DNA of 64,000 bases, from the NCBI RefSeq assembly GCF_026627505.1, contig NZ_JAPNLK010000013.1:62001-126000 (forward strand). Direction: 5' to 3'. The stretch is from Streptomyces sp. H27-H5. GTDB lineage: Bacteria > Actinomycetota > Actinomycetes > Streptomycetales > Streptomycetaceae. The notes beneath the pieces are model-generated. The model had not been told where the DNA came from, searched no databases, and was given only the letters and a program-made list of their open reading frames with translations. Below, one piece after another: positions 1-9,426 of the stretch. Made by a program: the position numbers and the translations under genes. Position 1 is the first letter of the stretch; each line of letters opens with the position of its first letter.

Positions 1-1589
1 ATGAACAGCACGGCCGCGGCGAGGAACGACACGAAGTCGGAGACCAGGATGGTGCGCCGGGCCCGCGGCCAGGCGCGCTCCACGGCCGGACGCAGGGTGC
101 GGCCCTCGCGGATCTCGTCACGGATGCGTTCGAAGTACACGATGAACGAGTCCGCCGTGATGCCGATCGCGACGATGGCACCGCACACGGCGGGCAGGTT
201 CAGCGCGAACCCGATGCCCTTTCCGAGCAGCGCCATGATCGTGTAGGTGAGGATCGCCGACACCAGGAGGCTGACGATCGCGATGAACGCCAGGCCCCGG
301 TAGTAGACCAGCAGGTAGATCACCACGAGGAGCAGGCCGATGGCGCCGGCGATCAGACCGGCCTTCAGCTGCTCACTGCCGAGCGCGGGGGTGACGGTGG
401 TGACGCTGTCCTCCTGGAAGGAGAGCGGCAGCGCGCCGTACGAGAGCATGTTGCCCAGGTCCGTGGCGGACTCCTGGGTGAAGCCACCACCGGAGATCTC
501 GGCGTTGCCGCCGGTCAGCGCCTGACTCACGGACGGGTCGGAGATCACCGAGCCGTCGAGCACGATCGCGAACTGGTTCTGCGGCATCTGCTTGGTGGCG
601 AGCTCACCGGTGATCTTGGCGAACTTGTCCGCGCCCTTGTCGGTGAACTGCATCGTGACGATCCACTCACCGGTCTGCGGGTTGATCTCGCCCTTCGCCT
701 TGTCGACGTCCTGACCGTTGACGCCGGCGGGGCCGAGCACCCACTTGCCCCAGGTGTCGCCGCGCTTGCCACAGGCGAGCATCGGGTCCTCGGGCTTGGC
801 GCCCTTGCCGGCCTCGGCGCGCTGCGCCGGGTCGGCGCAGTTCAGCGCCGCGAACTTGGCCTGCAGGTCGGCCACGGCGGCGTCGGCGCCCGACGGGACC
901 GGTGCCGGGGTCGTGGCCGGGGTGGTGGCCTTGTTGTCGTCTGCCTTCTTCGACCCGCTCGCCGACGGCGTGGGAGAGGGGGCGCTCGGGGCCTTGAGGC
1001 CCTCGCTGAGCGCGCGGCCCTGGGAAGTGGCGCTGGACGACGGGGTGGCCGACGGCTTGCCGTCTTGGGCCTTGGGGGCGCCGGAGCCGCTCGCGGAGGG
1101 CTTCGCGGACGGACTGCCGGAGGGCTTCGCGGACGGGCTGCCGGACGGGTTCGGCGTGGCGTCGGGCGCGACCGGCTCACCGCCGGTGAATGCCAGGACC
1201 GGGCGGAAGTACAGCTGGGCGGTGGTACCGACCTGCTCGCGCGCCTGCTGCTCGTTCACTCCCTTGGGGATGTTCACGATGATGTGGTCGCGGCCCTGCG
1301 TCTGGACCTCGGCCTCCGAGACGCCGAGACCGTTGACACGGCGGTCGATGATGCCGACCGCGGTGTTCATGTTGGTCTCGTTGATCGCGTCCGGCTTGCC
1401 GGGCTCGCTCTTCGCCTTGAGCGTGATGCTCGTACCGCCGGCGAGGTCGATGCCCAGTCGGGGAGTCGTCTGCTTGGAGATGAACATCCCCGCGGTGAGC
1501 GCCACCATCGCGATCAGGATGATCGCCAGGGCACGCCCCGGCCTCCCCTGAGCCCCCGTGGGCCGCCGGCCCTTCTTCGGTGCTGCCAC
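1..1589 (-). CDS. secD: Protein translocase subunit SecD (C-terminus beyond window)
   Basis: SecD is the membrane subunit that works with SecF and YajC to help pull secreted proteins across the membrane. The GTG start at 1589 gives VAAPKKGRRPTG, followed by one membrane helix (about residues 20-38). A large outside domain comes next, then a helical bundle containing NLPAVCGAIVAIGITADS and SFIVYFERIRDEIREG, a SecD/SecF/RND signature. About 529 codons are present and the frame runs off the left edge. A Ser/Pro/Lys/Ala-rich linker of roughly 90 residues interrupts the outside domain and is partly built from a 24-bp tandem repeat. A GGGAG ribosome site lies about 10 bases before the start. YajC lies directly upstream on the same strand, and secF would be expected past the edge. 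Confidence 0.95.
   Translation of the reverse strand, partial: MAAPKKGRRPTGAQGRPGRALAIILIAMVALTAGMFISKQTTPRLGIDLAGGTSITLKAKSEPGKPDAINETNMNTAVGIIDRRVNGLGVSEAEVQTQGRDHIIVNIPKGVNEQQAREQVGTTAQLYFRPVLAFTGGEPVAPDATPNPSGSPSAKPSGSPSAKPSASGSGAPKAQDGKPSATPSSSATSQGRALSEGLKAPSAPSPTPSASGSKKADDNKATTPATTPAPVPSGADAAVADLQAKFAALNCADPAQRAEAGKGAKPEDPMLACGKRGDTWGKWVLGPAGVNGQDVDKAKGEINPQTGEWIVTMQFTDKGADKFAKITGELATKQMPQNQFAIVLDGSVISDPSVSQALTGGNAEISGGGFTQESATDLGNMLSYGALPLSFQEDSVTTVTPALGSEQLKAGLIAGAIGLLLVVIYLLVYYRGLAFIAIVSLLVSAILTYTIMALLGKGIGFALNLPAVCGAIVAIGITADSFIVYFERIRDEIREGRTLRPAVERAWPRARRTILVSDFVSFLAAAVLF
1095..1142. repeat. 24-bp tandem repeat inside secD
   Basis: Two copies of a 24-bp unit (1095-1118 and 1119-1142) differ by one base, with the start of a third copy following. 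In the SecD frame they encode the repeated octapeptide SGSPSAKP inside the low-complexity linker. Whole-unit gain or loss would keep the reading frame. Confidence 0.85.
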
Positions 1590-1690
1590 CTTGTCGTATC
1601 TCCCTGTCCAACCGTCCCGCGCCGGGTCAGCACGCGGACGGCCACGAAATGTGTGGTGGGGACCCCTGCCCCCCGCAGAAGTGTCACTCA

Positions 1691-1734
1691 CGGGAACCGC
1701 GGCGGCCGCCGATCAGGCGCCTCCGCGGTTCCCG
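1691..1734. terminator. Hairpin between yajC and secD
   Basis: A 12-bp perfect inverted repeat (1691-1702 with 1723-1734, CGGGAACCGCGG and its complement) encloses a 20-base loop. It follows the yajC stop by 9 bases in the minus direction, so it may partly end yajC transcripts before secD. There is no T-run. Confidence 0.6.
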
Positions 1735-1742
1735 GCCGAGCG

Positions 1743-2225
1743 CTACTTCGCGCCGGCCTCGCCGTCGGTCTTGCCGTCCTTCGGCTCGTCGGCGGGCCCG
1801 TTGCCGGGCTCGTCCTTCTTGCCCAGGTCGAGCTTGGGAGCCTCGTCCTCGTCCTTCGACAGGTCCGTCTTCGGCGTCTCGCCCGCGGTCAGCGAGGAGG
1901 CGTCGTCCGGGACGACCGGCGTGTCGATGGTCAGATCATCGGTGGCGCCGTGGACGATGCGGTTGTACTCAGCGTCCTCCAGCACGGCACCGATGGAGTT
2001 CTTCGCGTAGATGGCGTGGACGCCGGGGGCCACCTCGAGGGTCACGGTGTCCTCACCGATCTCCTTCACGGTGGCGTACATGCCACCGATGGTGCGGACC
2101 CCGGTGCCGGGCGTCATTTCGTTGCGCATCTGCGCGGCCGCCTGCTGCTTCTTCTTGGCGGAGCGGGTCATCAGGAACATCGCCCCGATGAGCACGATGA
2201 ACGGGAGGAGTGTCACGAGATTCAC
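1743..2225 (-). CDS. yajC: Preprotein translocase subunit YajC
   Basis: YajC is a small single-pass membrane protein that associates with SecD-SecF. The GTG start at 2225 gives VNLVTLLPFIVLIGAMFLMT, the usual N-terminal helix, then SAKKKQQAA and the conserved core GTGVRTIGGMYATV. The 160-residue protein has an acidic, Asp/Lys/Glu/Pro-rich tail after about residue 100, longer than in E. coli YajC but usual for actinobacteria. An in-frame upstream start at 2306 was rejected because it would put 27 non-hydrophobic residues before the membrane helix. It lies between ruvB and secD on the same strand. Confidence 0.93.
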   Translation of the reverse strand: MNLVTLLPFIVLIGAMFLMTRSAKKKQQAAAQMRNEMTPGTGVRTIGGMYATVKEIGEDTVTLEVAPGVHAIYAKNSIGAVLEDAEYNRIVHGATDDLTIDTPVVPDDASSLTAGETPKTDLSKDEDEAPKLDLGKKDEPGNGPADEPKDGKTDGEAGAK

Positions 2226-2389
2226 GGGACGGAGATCCTTCGCACGACCGTACGGGAGACGGCCTTCTTCTACGGGGGTGGGCATGCCGACCCGAAGGGT
2301 CGGCATCGGCGGAGTCTAGGCGAGTCCGCACCGATGGAACAACGCCCAGCATGGCACCGCAGTTCCTGAGCGGTCGAACCTCCGCGCCG

Positions 2390-3463
2390 TCAGGCCCTGA
2401 ACAACCCCTGTTGTCCGCTTGATCCACTACCGCCCTGCTGGGGCGGTACGAGCCCCAGGTGGGCCCAGGCGGCGGGGGTCGCGACCCGGCCCCTGGGCGT
2501 GCGCGCCAGCAGCCCCTCGCGTACCAGGAAGGGCTCGGCCACCTCCTCGACGGTCTCCCGCTCCTCCCCGACGGCCACGGCCAGGGTGGACAGACCCACG
2601 GGTCCGCCGCCGAACAGCTTGAGCAGGGCCTCCAGCACGGCCCGGTCGAGCCGGTCGAGACCGCGCGCGTCCACCTCGTACAGCTGGAGGGCGGTGCCGG
2701 CCACCTCGCGGTTGATCACCCCGTCGGCCCTGACCTGGGCGTAGTCCCGGACCCGGCGCAGGAGCCGGTTGGCGATGCGCGGCGTGCCCCGGGAGCGGCC
2801 GGCGATCTCCGCGGCGCCCGCGGTGTCGATCTCCACGTCGAGGAGGCGGGCCGAGCGGTGAATGACCCGTTCGAGTTCCTCCGGTACGTAGAACTCCATG
2901 TGCCCGGTGAAGCCGAAGCGGTCGCGCAGCGGCGGGGGCAGCAGTCCGGCCCGGGTGGTGGCACCGACGAGGGTGAAGGGCGGCAGCTCCAGCGGGATGG
3001 CGGTCGCGCCCGGGCCCTTGCCCACGATCACGTCGACGCGGAAGTCCTCCATGGCCATGTACAGCATCTCCTCGGCGGGCCGGGACATGCGGTGGATCTC
3101 GTCGAGGAAGAGGACCTCGCCCTCCTGGAGGGAGGACAGGATCGCGGCGAGGTCGCCGGCGTGCTGGATGGCGGGACCGGACGTGATCCGGATGGGCGCC
3201 TCCATCTCGGCGGCGATGATCATGGAGAGGGTGGTCTTGCCCAGGCCGGGCGCGCCCGAGAGCAGGACGTGATCGGCGGTGGCTCCGCGCTGGCGGGCGG
3301 CCTTGAGGACGAGGTCGAGCTGCCGGCGGACCTTCTCCTGGCCGACGAACTCGCCGAGGTCCTTGGGCCTCAGGGCCGCCTCGACGGCGGTGTCCTCCCC
3401 GCCGGCCGCCGCCGCGACAAGACGATCGGTCTCGGCTGCGTCGGTCTCGTCGTCCCAGTTCAC
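2390..3463 (-). CDS. ruvB: Holliday junction branch migration helicase RuvB
   Basis: RuvB is the AAA+ motor that, with RuvA, drives branch migration of Holliday junctions in recombinational repair. The 357-residue protein shows the Walker A motif GAPGLGKTT, Walker [10 protein letters not shown], sensor-1 region VGATTRAG and the arginine-finger region LRDRFGF. A winged-helix DNA-binding domain follows in the last 80 residues ([20 protein letters not shown]). Length and motif order are normal. It is the last gene of the ruvC-ruvA-ruvB group, separated from ruvA by 285 bp, more than the ruvC-ruvA overlap. Confidence 0.97.
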   Translation of the reverse strand: MNWDDETDAAETDRLVAAAAGGEDTAVEAALRPKDLGEFVGQEKVRRQLDLVLKAARQRGATADHVLLSGAPGLGKTTLSMIIAAEMEAPIRITSGPAIQHAGDLAAILSSLQEGEVLFLDEIHRMSRPAEEMLYMAMEDFRVDVIVGKGPGATAIPLELPPFTLVGATTRAGLLPPPLRDRFGFTGHMEFYVPEELERVIHRSARLLDVEIDTAGAAEIAGRSRGTPRIANRLLRRVRDYAQVRADGVINREVAGTALQLYEVDARGLDRLDRAVLEALLKLFGGGPVGLSTLAVAVGEERETVEEVAEPFLVREGLLARTPRGRVATPAAWAHLGLVPPQQGGSGSSGQQGLFRA

Positions 3464-3748
3464 GGTGTCAGTCTGCCTTCTCGGTCGGTGCGGTGATGTG
3501 CGTGGCCCTGCGGGGCGGCCCGGCGGCCCGGTACGGGAACGCCGCCCGGGCCGGTACCGCGCGTGCGCGCCCGCCGTACGGCCTCGCGCGGTCGGCCGGA
3601 CCGGCGGGGCGCGGCGGCCCCGGTCGGATCGCGGCGACCGTCCCGGTCGGTCGCCGCCGGTCCGTCGGCGCGTACGGGGACTCCGGTGCGGGTCGGCGAT
3701 GCGGGTCGGCGGGTGCGAGGCGGCCTCGCGCGCCGTCGCGTCGTGGGG

Positions 3749-4381
3749 TCAGCGGGCCCGGTTCAGGGACTGGAGGGCGGCGCGCAGGAGCTGCGGCACG
3801 GGGGCCGAGCCGCCGGTGGCGATGGCCTCCTCGGCCTGCGGGGTGACGGCCGAGACCGCCTCCTCCGCCTCCCGGGAGGCGTACCCCAGCCCGATCAGCG
3901 CCGCGGCGAGCTGCTCCGTCCACGGCGCGGGTCCGGTCGCGGCGGCCCGCTGGGCCCCGACCAGGCCGCTCGTGCCCAGCGGTGCGCCCAGCTTGTCCTT
4001 GAGCTCCAACAGCAGCTTCTGCGCCCCCTTCTTGCCGATGCCGGGCACCGCCATCAGGGACTTCTCGTCGCCCGTGGAGACGGCCAGCCGGAGCGCGTCC
4101 GGGCTGTGCACGCCCAGCATGGCCTGGGCCAGCCTCGGCCCGACCCCGCTGGCGGTCTGGAGCAGCTCGAAGACCTGTCGCTCGTCGTCGTCGGCGAAGC
4201 CGTACAGGGTCAGCGAGTCCTCGCGTACGACCAGGGAGGTCGCCAGCCGTGCGGGTTCACCCAGCCGGAGCCCGGAGACGGTGTTCGGCGTGCAGTGCAC
4301 GGCCATGCCCACGCCCCCGACCTCGATCACGGCGAGGGTGGGGGCGAGGGCGGCGACCTGGCCACTGACGAAGGCGATCAT
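3749..4381 (-). CDS. ruvA: Holliday junction DNA-binding protein RuvA
   Basis: RuvA binds four-way DNA junctions as a tetramer and loads RuvB. The 210-residue protein begins [12 protein letters not shown] (OB-fold domain). It contains helix-hairpin-helix motifs around [15 protein letters not shown] and [20 protein letters not shown], and ends with domain III ([20 protein letters not shown]), which contacts RuvB. The ATG at 4381 overlaps the ruvC stop by 4 bases, indicating translational coupling. The 285-bp gap to ruvB contains no convincing gene. Confidence 0.96.
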   Translation of the reverse strand: MIAFVSGQVAALAPTLAVIEVGGVGMAVHCTPNTVSGLRLGEPARLATSLVVREDSLTLYGFADDDERQVFELLQTASGVGPRLAQAMLGVHSPDALRLAVSTGDEKSLMAVPGIGKKGAQKLLLELKDKLGAPLGTSGLVGAQRAAATGPAPWTEQLAAALIGLGYASREAEEAVSAVTPQAEEAIATGGSAPVPQLLRAALQSLNRAR

Positions 4382-4944
4382 CGGGTACGGCCTTTCCGGG
4401 CTGAGACGGGTGCGGTGCCGCGCGCGGCGGTCGCGCTGTGCAGGGCGACCGCCTGTTGGAGACGGTTCTGGGCGGGGGCCCGCCAGATGTGGCAGATGGC
4501 GAGGGCCAGGGCGTCGGCGGCGTCGGCCGGTTTCGGCGGCGCGTCGAGCCGCAGCAGGCGGGTGACCATGGCTCCCACCTGTGCCTTGTCGGCGCGGCCG
4601 CTGCCGGTGACGGCGGCCTTGACCTCGCTGGGGGTGTGCAGGGCGACGGGCAGTCCGCGGCGGGCGGCGCAGAGCATGGCGACCGCACTGGCCTGCGCGG
4701 TCCCCATGACGGTGCTGACGTTGTGCTGGCTGAACACCCTTTCCACCGCGACGAGTTCGGGGCGGTGTTCGTCGAGCCAGCTTTCGATGCCCTGCTCGAT
4801 GGCAACGAGGCGCAGGCCGATGTCGGCGTCGGCGGGCGTCCGTACGACCCCCACGCCCAGCATCTTCAGCGGGCGACCCGCGACGCCCTCGACCACCCCG
4901 ATACCGCACCGGGTCAGCCCCGGGTCCACACCGAGCACTCGCAC
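4378..4944 (-). CDS. ruvC: Holliday junction resolvase RuvC
   Basis: RuvC is the metal-dependent endonuclease that cuts Holliday junctions symmetrically. The 188-residue protein starts [20 protein letters not shown], with the first catalytic Asp in DPG, followed by the acidic residues in VAVERVF and the C-terminal [12 protein letters not shown]. These form the RNase H-like acidic tetrad. A GGAGG-type ribosome site precedes the ATG at 4944. It is the first gene of the ruvCAB group. Confidence 0.96.
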   Translation of the reverse strand: MRVLGVDPGLTRCGIGVVEGVAGRPLKMLGVGVVRTPADADIGLRLVAIEQGIESWLDEHRPELVAVERVFSQHNVSTVMGTAQASAVAMLCAARRGLPVALHTPSEVKAAVTGSGRADKAQVGAMVTRLLRLDAPPKPADAADALALAICHIWRAPAQNRLQQAVALHSATAARGTAPVSARKGRTR

Positions 4945-5034
4945 GTCCCCTCCTCCTTCACGCAGGTGTGCAGGCTACCGGCCGGCACCGACAGCGGCGG
5001 TGACCGCTCGGGACGGGCCCGCCGTGTTCGGCGG

Positions 5035-5082
5035 CCGGTGAGACGAGCCGCCGGTGAGACGAGCGGCCGGTGAGACGAGCCG
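5035..5082. repeat. Three tandem 16-bp repeats upstream of ruvC
   Basis: Three head-to-tail copies of a 16-bp unit, CCGGTGAGACGAGCCG with C/G changes near its end, lie at 5035-5050, 5051-5066 and 5067-5082. They sit in the noncoding gap between the YebC gene and ruvC. No function is known from sequence; direct binding sites or simple slippage are both possible. Confidence 0.8.
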
Positions 5083-5114
5083 CCGAGGGCCGAGGAAGCC
5101 GTCGGCCAACGAAG

Positions 5115-5142
5115 CGGCCCGCCGGATCGATCCGGCGGGCCG
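5115..5142. terminator. 28-bp perfect palindrome after the YebC gene
   Basis: Positions 5115-5142 read the same on both strands (14 + 14 bases, centred on ATCGAT). They can form a very stable GC-rich hairpin 31 bases after the YebC-family stop in the minus direction. This is most simply a factor-independent terminator separating that gene from ruvCAB. There is no T-run, as is usual in Streptomyces. Confidence 0.7.
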
Positions 5143-5172
5143 TTCACGTCTGTTGCGGCGAGAGCCTGCGGC

Positions 5173-5925
5173 TCAGGCGTCGACCTTCTCCATGACCTCG
5201 TCCGGAACGTCGAAGTTGGCGAAGACGTTCTGCACGTCGTCGCTGTCCTCCAGCGCGTCGATCAGCTTGAAGATCTTGCGGGCGCCCTCTTCGTCCAGCT
5301 CGACCTGCATGGTCGGCAGGAAGTTGGAGTCGGCCGAGTCGTAGTCGATGCCGGCCTGCTGGAGCGCGGTGCGGACCGCGACCATGTCGGTGGCCTCGCT
5401 GATGATCTCGAAGCTGTCGCCGAGGTCGTTGACCTCTTCGGCCCCGGCCTCCAGCACCGTCTCCAGGACGTCGTCCTCGGAGAGCTCGCCCTTGGGCAGG
5501 AGGACGACACCCTTGCGGTTGAACAGGTACGAGACCGAGCCCGGGTCGGCCATCGAGCCGCCGTTGCGGGTCATCGCGACACGCACGTCGGACGCGGCAC
5601 GGTTGCGGTTGTCGGTGAGGCACTCGATGAGCACCGCGACGCCGTTCGGACCGTAGCCCTCGTACATGATCGTCTCGTAGTCGGCGCCGCCGGCCTCCAG
5701 GCCGCCGCCGCGCTTGACCGCGGAGTCGATGTTCTTGTTCGGGACCGAGCTCTTCTTGGCCTTCTGGATGGCGTCGAAGAGGGTCGGGTTGCCATCGATG
5801 TCGGCGCCGCCCATGCGGGCCGCGACCTCGATGTTCTTGATCAGCTTCGCGAAGAGCTTGCCGCGCTTGGCGTCAACCACGGCCTTCTTGTGCTTCGTCG
5901 TAGCCCATTTAGAGTGGCCGGACAT
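5173..5925 (-). CDS. YebC/PmpR-family transcriptional or translational regulator
   Basis: The 250-residue protein begins [20 protein letters not shown], the near-invariant start of the YebC/PmpR (TACO1) family. It continues with [13 protein letters not shown] and a nucleotide-binding-like core around [19 protein letters not shown], and ends in an acidic tail. Family members are described as DNA-binding regulators and, for some, as factors that relieve ribosome pausing at proline runs. Which role applies here cannot be read from sequence. It lies between ruvC and pdxT, a position conserved in M. tuberculosis. Confidence 0.92.
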   Translation of the reverse strand: MSGHSKWATTKHKKAVVDAKRGKLFAKLIKNIEVAARMGGADIDGNPTLFDAIQKAKKSSVPNKNIDSAVKRGGGLEAGGADYETIMYEGYGPNGVAVLIECLTDNRNRAASDVRVAMTRNGGSMADPGSVSYLFNRKGVVLLPKGELSEDDVLETVLEAGAEEVNDLGDSFEIISEATDMVAVRTALQQAGIDYDSADSNFLPTMQVELDEEGARKIFKLIDALEDSDDVQNVFANFDVPDEVMEKVDA

Positions 5926-5982
5926 CTGCCTGTCTCCTTCGCGTCACCAACAGTGTTCGCCTCAGATCCTACCGGGACGCCG

Positions 5983-6576
5983 TTACAGCCCCGCGCGCAC
6001 CATGTCGACGAAGTACGCGTGAACACGGTCGTCGCCGGTCAGTTCCGGGTGGAAGGACGTGGCGAGCACGTTCCCCTGCCGTACCGCGACCGTGTGACCG
6101 TCGTAGGTGGCGAGCACCTCGACCGAGGCGCCGACCGACTCTACCCACGGGGCGCGGATGAAGACACCCTCGACCGGGTCGCCCGCTATGCCGGCGAAGT
6201 CGATCTGCGCCTCGAAGGACTCGTTCTGCCGCCCGAAGGCGTTGCGGCGGACGATCATGTCGATGCCGCCCAGCGTCTCCTGGTCCTCGCGGCCGTCCAG
6301 GAGCTTGTCCGCGAGCATGATCATGCCGGCGCAGGTGCCGTAGACCGGCATCCCGGCCCGCACGCGCTCGCGCAGCGGCTCCAGCATGCCGAACAGCACG
6401 GCGAGCTTCGACATGGTCGTGGACTCGCCGCCGGGGATCACCAGGGCGTCGACGTCGGCGAGTTCCTCGGGACGCCGGACCGGCCTGGCCACGGCGTCCG
6501 CCGCGGCCAGGGCGATCAGGTGCTCCCGTACATCGCCCTGAAGAGCCAGGACACCAATGACGGGGGTGCTGCTCAT
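5983..6576 (-). CDS. pdxT: Glutaminase subunit of pyridoxal 5'-phosphate synthase
   Basis: PdxT is the glutamine amidotransferase that releases ammonia for PdxS in the DXP-independent route to pyridoxal phosphate. The 197-residue protein has [15 protein letters not shown] at the start, the oxyanion region IPGGESTTM, the nucleophile Cys in VYGTCAGMI, and the His/Glu pair in [10 protein letters not shown]. The start at 6576 is 5 bases beyond the pdxS stop, so the two subunits are in one operon. Confidence 0.96.
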   Translation of the reverse strand: MSSTPVIGVLALQGDVREHLIALAAADAVARPVRRPEELADVDALVIPGGESTTMSKLAVLFGMLEPLRERVRAGMPVYGTCAGMIMLADKLLDGREDQETLGGIDMIVRRNAFGRQNESFEAQIDFAGIAGDPVEGVFIRAPWVESVGASVEVLATYDGHTVAVRQGNVLATSFHPELTGDDRVHAYFVDMVRAGL

Positions 6577-6581
6577 GCTTG

Positions 6582-7499
6582 TTACCAGCCCCGGTTGGCG
6601 TAGCGCTCGGACTCGGGGAGGGTGTCGCAGTTGATGCCGACCATGGCCTCGCCCAGGTTGCGGGAGGCGTCGGCGATGATCTTCGGGTCGTCGTAGAAGG
6701 TGGTGGCCTTCACGATGGCGGCGGCGCGCTTGGCCGGGTCGCCGGACTTGAAGATGCCGGAACCGACGAAGACGCCCTCGGCGCCGAGCTGGCGCATCAG
6801 CGCGGCGTCGGCCGGGGTGGCGACGCCACCGGCGGAGAACAGCACGACCGGGAGCTTGCCGAGCTCGGCGACCTCCTTGACCAGCTCGTACGGGGCGCGC
6901 AGGTCCTTGGCGGCGGCGAACAGCTCGTTGTTGTCGAAGCCGCGCAGGCGGGCGATCTCGTTCTTGATCTGGCGCAGGTGGCGAACGGCCTCGACGACGT
7001 TGCCGGTGCCGGCCTCACCCTTGGAACGGATCATGGCCGCGCCCTCGGCGATGCGGCGCAGGGCCTCGCCCAGGTTGGTGGCGCCACAGACGAAGGGGGT
7101 GGTGAAGGCCCACTTGTCGGAGTGGTTGACCTCGTCGGCCGGGGTCAGGACCTCGGACTCGTCGATGTAGTCGACGCCGAGGGACTGGAGCACCTGCGCC
7201 TCGACGAAGTGGCCGATGCGGGACTTGGCCATGACGGGGATGGAGACGGCCTCGATGATCTCTTCGATCATGTTGGGGTCGGACATCCGGGCCACTCCGC
7301 CGTCCTTGCGGATGTCGGCGGGGACCCGCTCCAGGGCCATGACGGCCACGGCGCCGGCGTCTTCGGCGATCTTCGCCTGCTCGGCGTTGACCACGTCCAT
7401 GATCACGCCGCCCTTGAGCTGCTCGGCCATGCCGCGCTTGACGCGGGACGTGCCGATCGCGGACTCAGCGGACTGCGGGGTGGAGGGAAGCGTGCTCAC
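6582..7499 (-). CDS. pdxS: Pyridoxal 5'-phosphate synthase subunit PdxS
   Basis: PdxS is the (beta/alpha)8 synthase that makes pyridoxal phosphate from ribose 5-phosphate, glyceraldehyde 3-phosphate and ammonia. The 305-residue protein shows [37 protein letters not shown], the lysine-bearing region [16 protein letters not shown] and the phosphate-binding [17 protein letters not shown]. Length is normal. It heads the pdxS-pdxT operon. A nested hairpin lies about 80 bases before its start. Confidence 0.97.
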   Translation of the reverse strand: MSTLPSTPQSAESAIGTSRVKRGMAEQLKGGVIMDVVNAEQAKIAEDAGAVAVMALERVPADIRKDGGVARMSDPNMIEEIIEAVSIPVMAKSRIGHFVEAQVLQSLGVDYIDESEVLTPADEVNHSDKWAFTTPFVCGATNLGEALRRIAEGAAMIRSKGEAGTGNVVEAVRHLRQIKNEIARLRGFDNNELFAAAKDLRAPYELVKEVAELGKLPVVLFSAGGVATPADAALMRQLGAEGVFVGSGIFKSGDPAKRAAAIVKATTFYDDPKIIADASRNLGEAMVGINCDTLPESERYANRGW

Positions 7500-7579
7500 G
7501 GATTGACCTCACTCGAAGGAAGACGGGTGCTGCGGTGGTACTGCGCTGAGCAAACCCCCCACGACCAGTCCACTGCAAG

Positions 7580-7616
7580 GGCCAATGAGGAGCCGGTGGC
7601 TCCTTCCGATTTGGCC
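7580..7616 (-). promoter_or_regulatory. Nested hairpin in the pdxS upstream region
   Basis: An inner 7-bp stem (AGGAGCC at 7588-7594 with GGCTCCT at 7598-7604, 3-base loop) lies within an outer 6-bp pairing (GGCCAA at 7580-7585 with TTGGCC at 7611-7616). It sits between the end of the LemA-like gene and the start of pdxS. It could end the upstream transcript or act as a leader structure for pdxST. No match to a known riboswitch is claimed. Confidence 0.45.
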
Positions 7617-7637
7617 ATTGGGTACAAGTGGGGCCGT

Positions 7638-8177
7638 CTACGGCCGTTCCGCAAGATCCACCGGGGGCTCGTCGTCCATCTCGAAGGCGAGCGGGAAGGG
7701 GGCGTGTCCGGCCAATCGGAACCAGCGGACCTTGCGGTGCCTGCGCAGCGCGCGGGCCGCCCGGACGGCGTCGTTGTGGAAGCGGCGGGCCATCGGCACC
7801 CGGCGGACGGCCGCCGCCAACTCCTCGGTGGCCTCCGCACCACCGGGCGCGGCCTTCAGCACCTCGACCGGGTCCACGTCGGAGAACACCGCGCGCAACG
7901 CCTGGCTCAGCTCGCTCTCGGCCACCTCGCGGTGCTCCTCCTCGGCCTGGCGGGCCCCGTGCGCGGCCTCGTACAGCACCAGCGACGAGGCCGGGTCGAG
8001 CACGCCCGAGGTGGCCACCTCCAGCACCACCGACGCCCGCCGCACGAGCTGCGCGTCGAGGGCGGCCCGGGCGGCGTCCATGCGCGAGTGCAGTCGGTCG
8101 AGCCGGCCGGCGGTCCAACTGAGGTAGACCCCGATGACGCCGAGGCCCAGGGCAATCCAGACAAGGGTTTCGATCAC
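7638..8177 (-). CDS. LemA-like membrane-anchored protein, unknown function
   Basis: The 179-residue protein has one N-terminal membrane helix (LVWIALGLGVIGVYLSW), then a long helical part. The stretch RLHSRMDAARAALDAQLVRR resembles the start of the LemA core, where an anchored helix leads into helices packed on a membrane-proximal bundle. The likeness is by pattern only and the family call is tentative. The C-terminus is acidic (FEMDDEPPVDLAERP). It lies between pimA and pdxS on the same strand, 88 bases after pimA, so co-transcription with the phosphatidylinositol mannoside genes is plausible. Confidence 0.6.
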   Translation of the reverse strand: MIETLVWIALGLGVIGVYLSWTAGRLDRLHSRMDAARAALDAQLVRRASVVLEVATSGVLDPASSLVLYEAAHGARQAEEEHREVAESELSQALRAVFSDVDPVEVLKAAPGGAEATEELAAAVRRVPMARRFHNDAVRAARALRRHRKVRWFRLAGHAPFPLAFEMDDEPPVDLAERP

Positions 8178-8265
8178 GGGCCGCGACTCTACCTTTCGCG
8201 GCCCCCCGGCCCGGGCCCGGCCCGTCGGCGCCCCCCGGGCGGCCGGGAGACGCCGAAGAGTAGGC

Positions 8266-9426
8266 CTAGTCCCGCGAGAAGCCCAGTCGGGCGCGCAGGC
8301 CGACCCGTTCGTCCTCCGCGACCGCCGCCGCGCCGTCGGTGACCGTTTCGTAGACGGCCAGGATGTCCGCTCCCACGGTCGACCAGTCGAAGCGCCGCAC
8401 GTGCGCGGAGCCGCGGGTGCTCAGTTCCGCCCGGCGTTCCGGGTCCCGCAGGAGGGCGATGGCGCCCGCCGCGAGGGAGTCGGCGTCCTCGTTGGTGAAG
8501 AGGTCGCCCGCGCCTCCCTGGTCCAGTACCTGCGCGAAGGCGTCCAGGTCCGAGGCCAGCACCGCGGCACCGGCCGAGAGGGCCTCGACGAGGATGATGC
8601 CGAAGCTCTCGCCGCCGGTGTTGGGGGCGACGTACACGTCGACGCTGCGCAGCAGTCGTGCCTTGTCCTCGTCCGAGACCATGCCGAGGAACTCGACCCG
8701 GGAGCGGAGGTCGGCCGGGAGCGAGGCCACGGCCTCCTCCTCGTCGCCGCGGCCGGCCACGAGGAGCCGTACGTCCGGGCAGGCCTCCACGATCTTGGGG
8801 AAGGCCGCCATGAGCACGGGCAGGCCCTTGCGGGGCTCGTCGATCCGGCCGATGAAGCCGAGGGTCTGGCCGCCCCACTCCGCCTTGGGTTCGGCCTTGG
8901 CGAAGAAGTCCACGTCGACCCCGTTGGGGATCACGACGGCGTCCCCGCCCAGGTGTTCCACGAGGGTCCGTCGGGCGTACTCGCTCACCGCGATGCGGGC
9001 GCTGATCTTCTCCAGTGCCGGCTGGAGGATCGGGTACGCGGCGATCATCGCGCGCGAGCGGGGGTTGGAGGTGTGGAACGTGGCCACGATGGGTCCCTGG
9101 GCCGCCCAGCAGGACAGCAGGCCGAGGGACGGTGAGGCCGGTTCGTGGATGTGGATCACGTCGAAGACCCCGTCGTGCAGCCAGCGTCGTACGCGGGCCG
9201 CGGACAGGAAGCCGAAGTTCAGCCGGGCCACCGACCCGTTGTACGGCACCGGGACCGCGCGTCCCGCCGAGACCACGTAGGGCGGCAGCGGGGTCTCGTC
9301 GTCCGCGGGGGCGAGCACCGACACCTCGTGGCCGCTGCGGATCAGGTGTTCCGCGAGGTCACGGATGTGGAACTGGACGCCGCCCGGTACGTCCCACGAG
9401 TACGGGCACACGATGCCGATCTTCAC
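8266..9426 (-). CDS. pimA: Phosphatidylinositol alpha-mannosyltransferase
   Basis: PimA is a GT4-fold glycosyltransferase that adds the first mannose from GDP-mannose to phosphatidylinositol on the inner membrane face. The GTG start at 9426 gives VKIGIVCPYSWDVPGGVQFH, very close to mycobacterial PimA. Further marks are VATFHTSNPRS, GFIGRIDEPRKGLPVLM for donor binding and the EX7E motif in GESFGIILVEAL. Length is 386 residues. The start overlaps the upstream acyltransferase stop by 4 bases (GTGA), so patA and pimA are translationally coupled. Confidence 0.94.
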   Translation of the reverse strand: MKIGIVCPYSWDVPGGVQFHIRDLAEHLIRSGHEVSVLAPADDETPLPPYVVSAGRAVPVPYNGSVARLNFGFLSAARVRRWLHDGVFDVIHIHEPASPSLGLLSCWAAQGPIVATFHTSNPRSRAMIAAYPILQPALEKISARIAVSEYARRTLVEHLGGDAVVIPNGVDVDFFAKAEPKAEWGGQTLGFIGRIDEPRKGLPVLMAAFPKIVEACPDVRLLVAGRGDEEEAVASLPADLRSRVEFLGMVSDEDKARLLRSVDVYVAPNTGGESFGIILVEALSAGAAVLASDLDAFAQVLDQGGAGDLFTNEDADSLAAGAIALLRDPERRAELSTRGSAHVRRFDWSTVGADILAVYETVTDGAAAVAEDERVGLRARLGFSRD

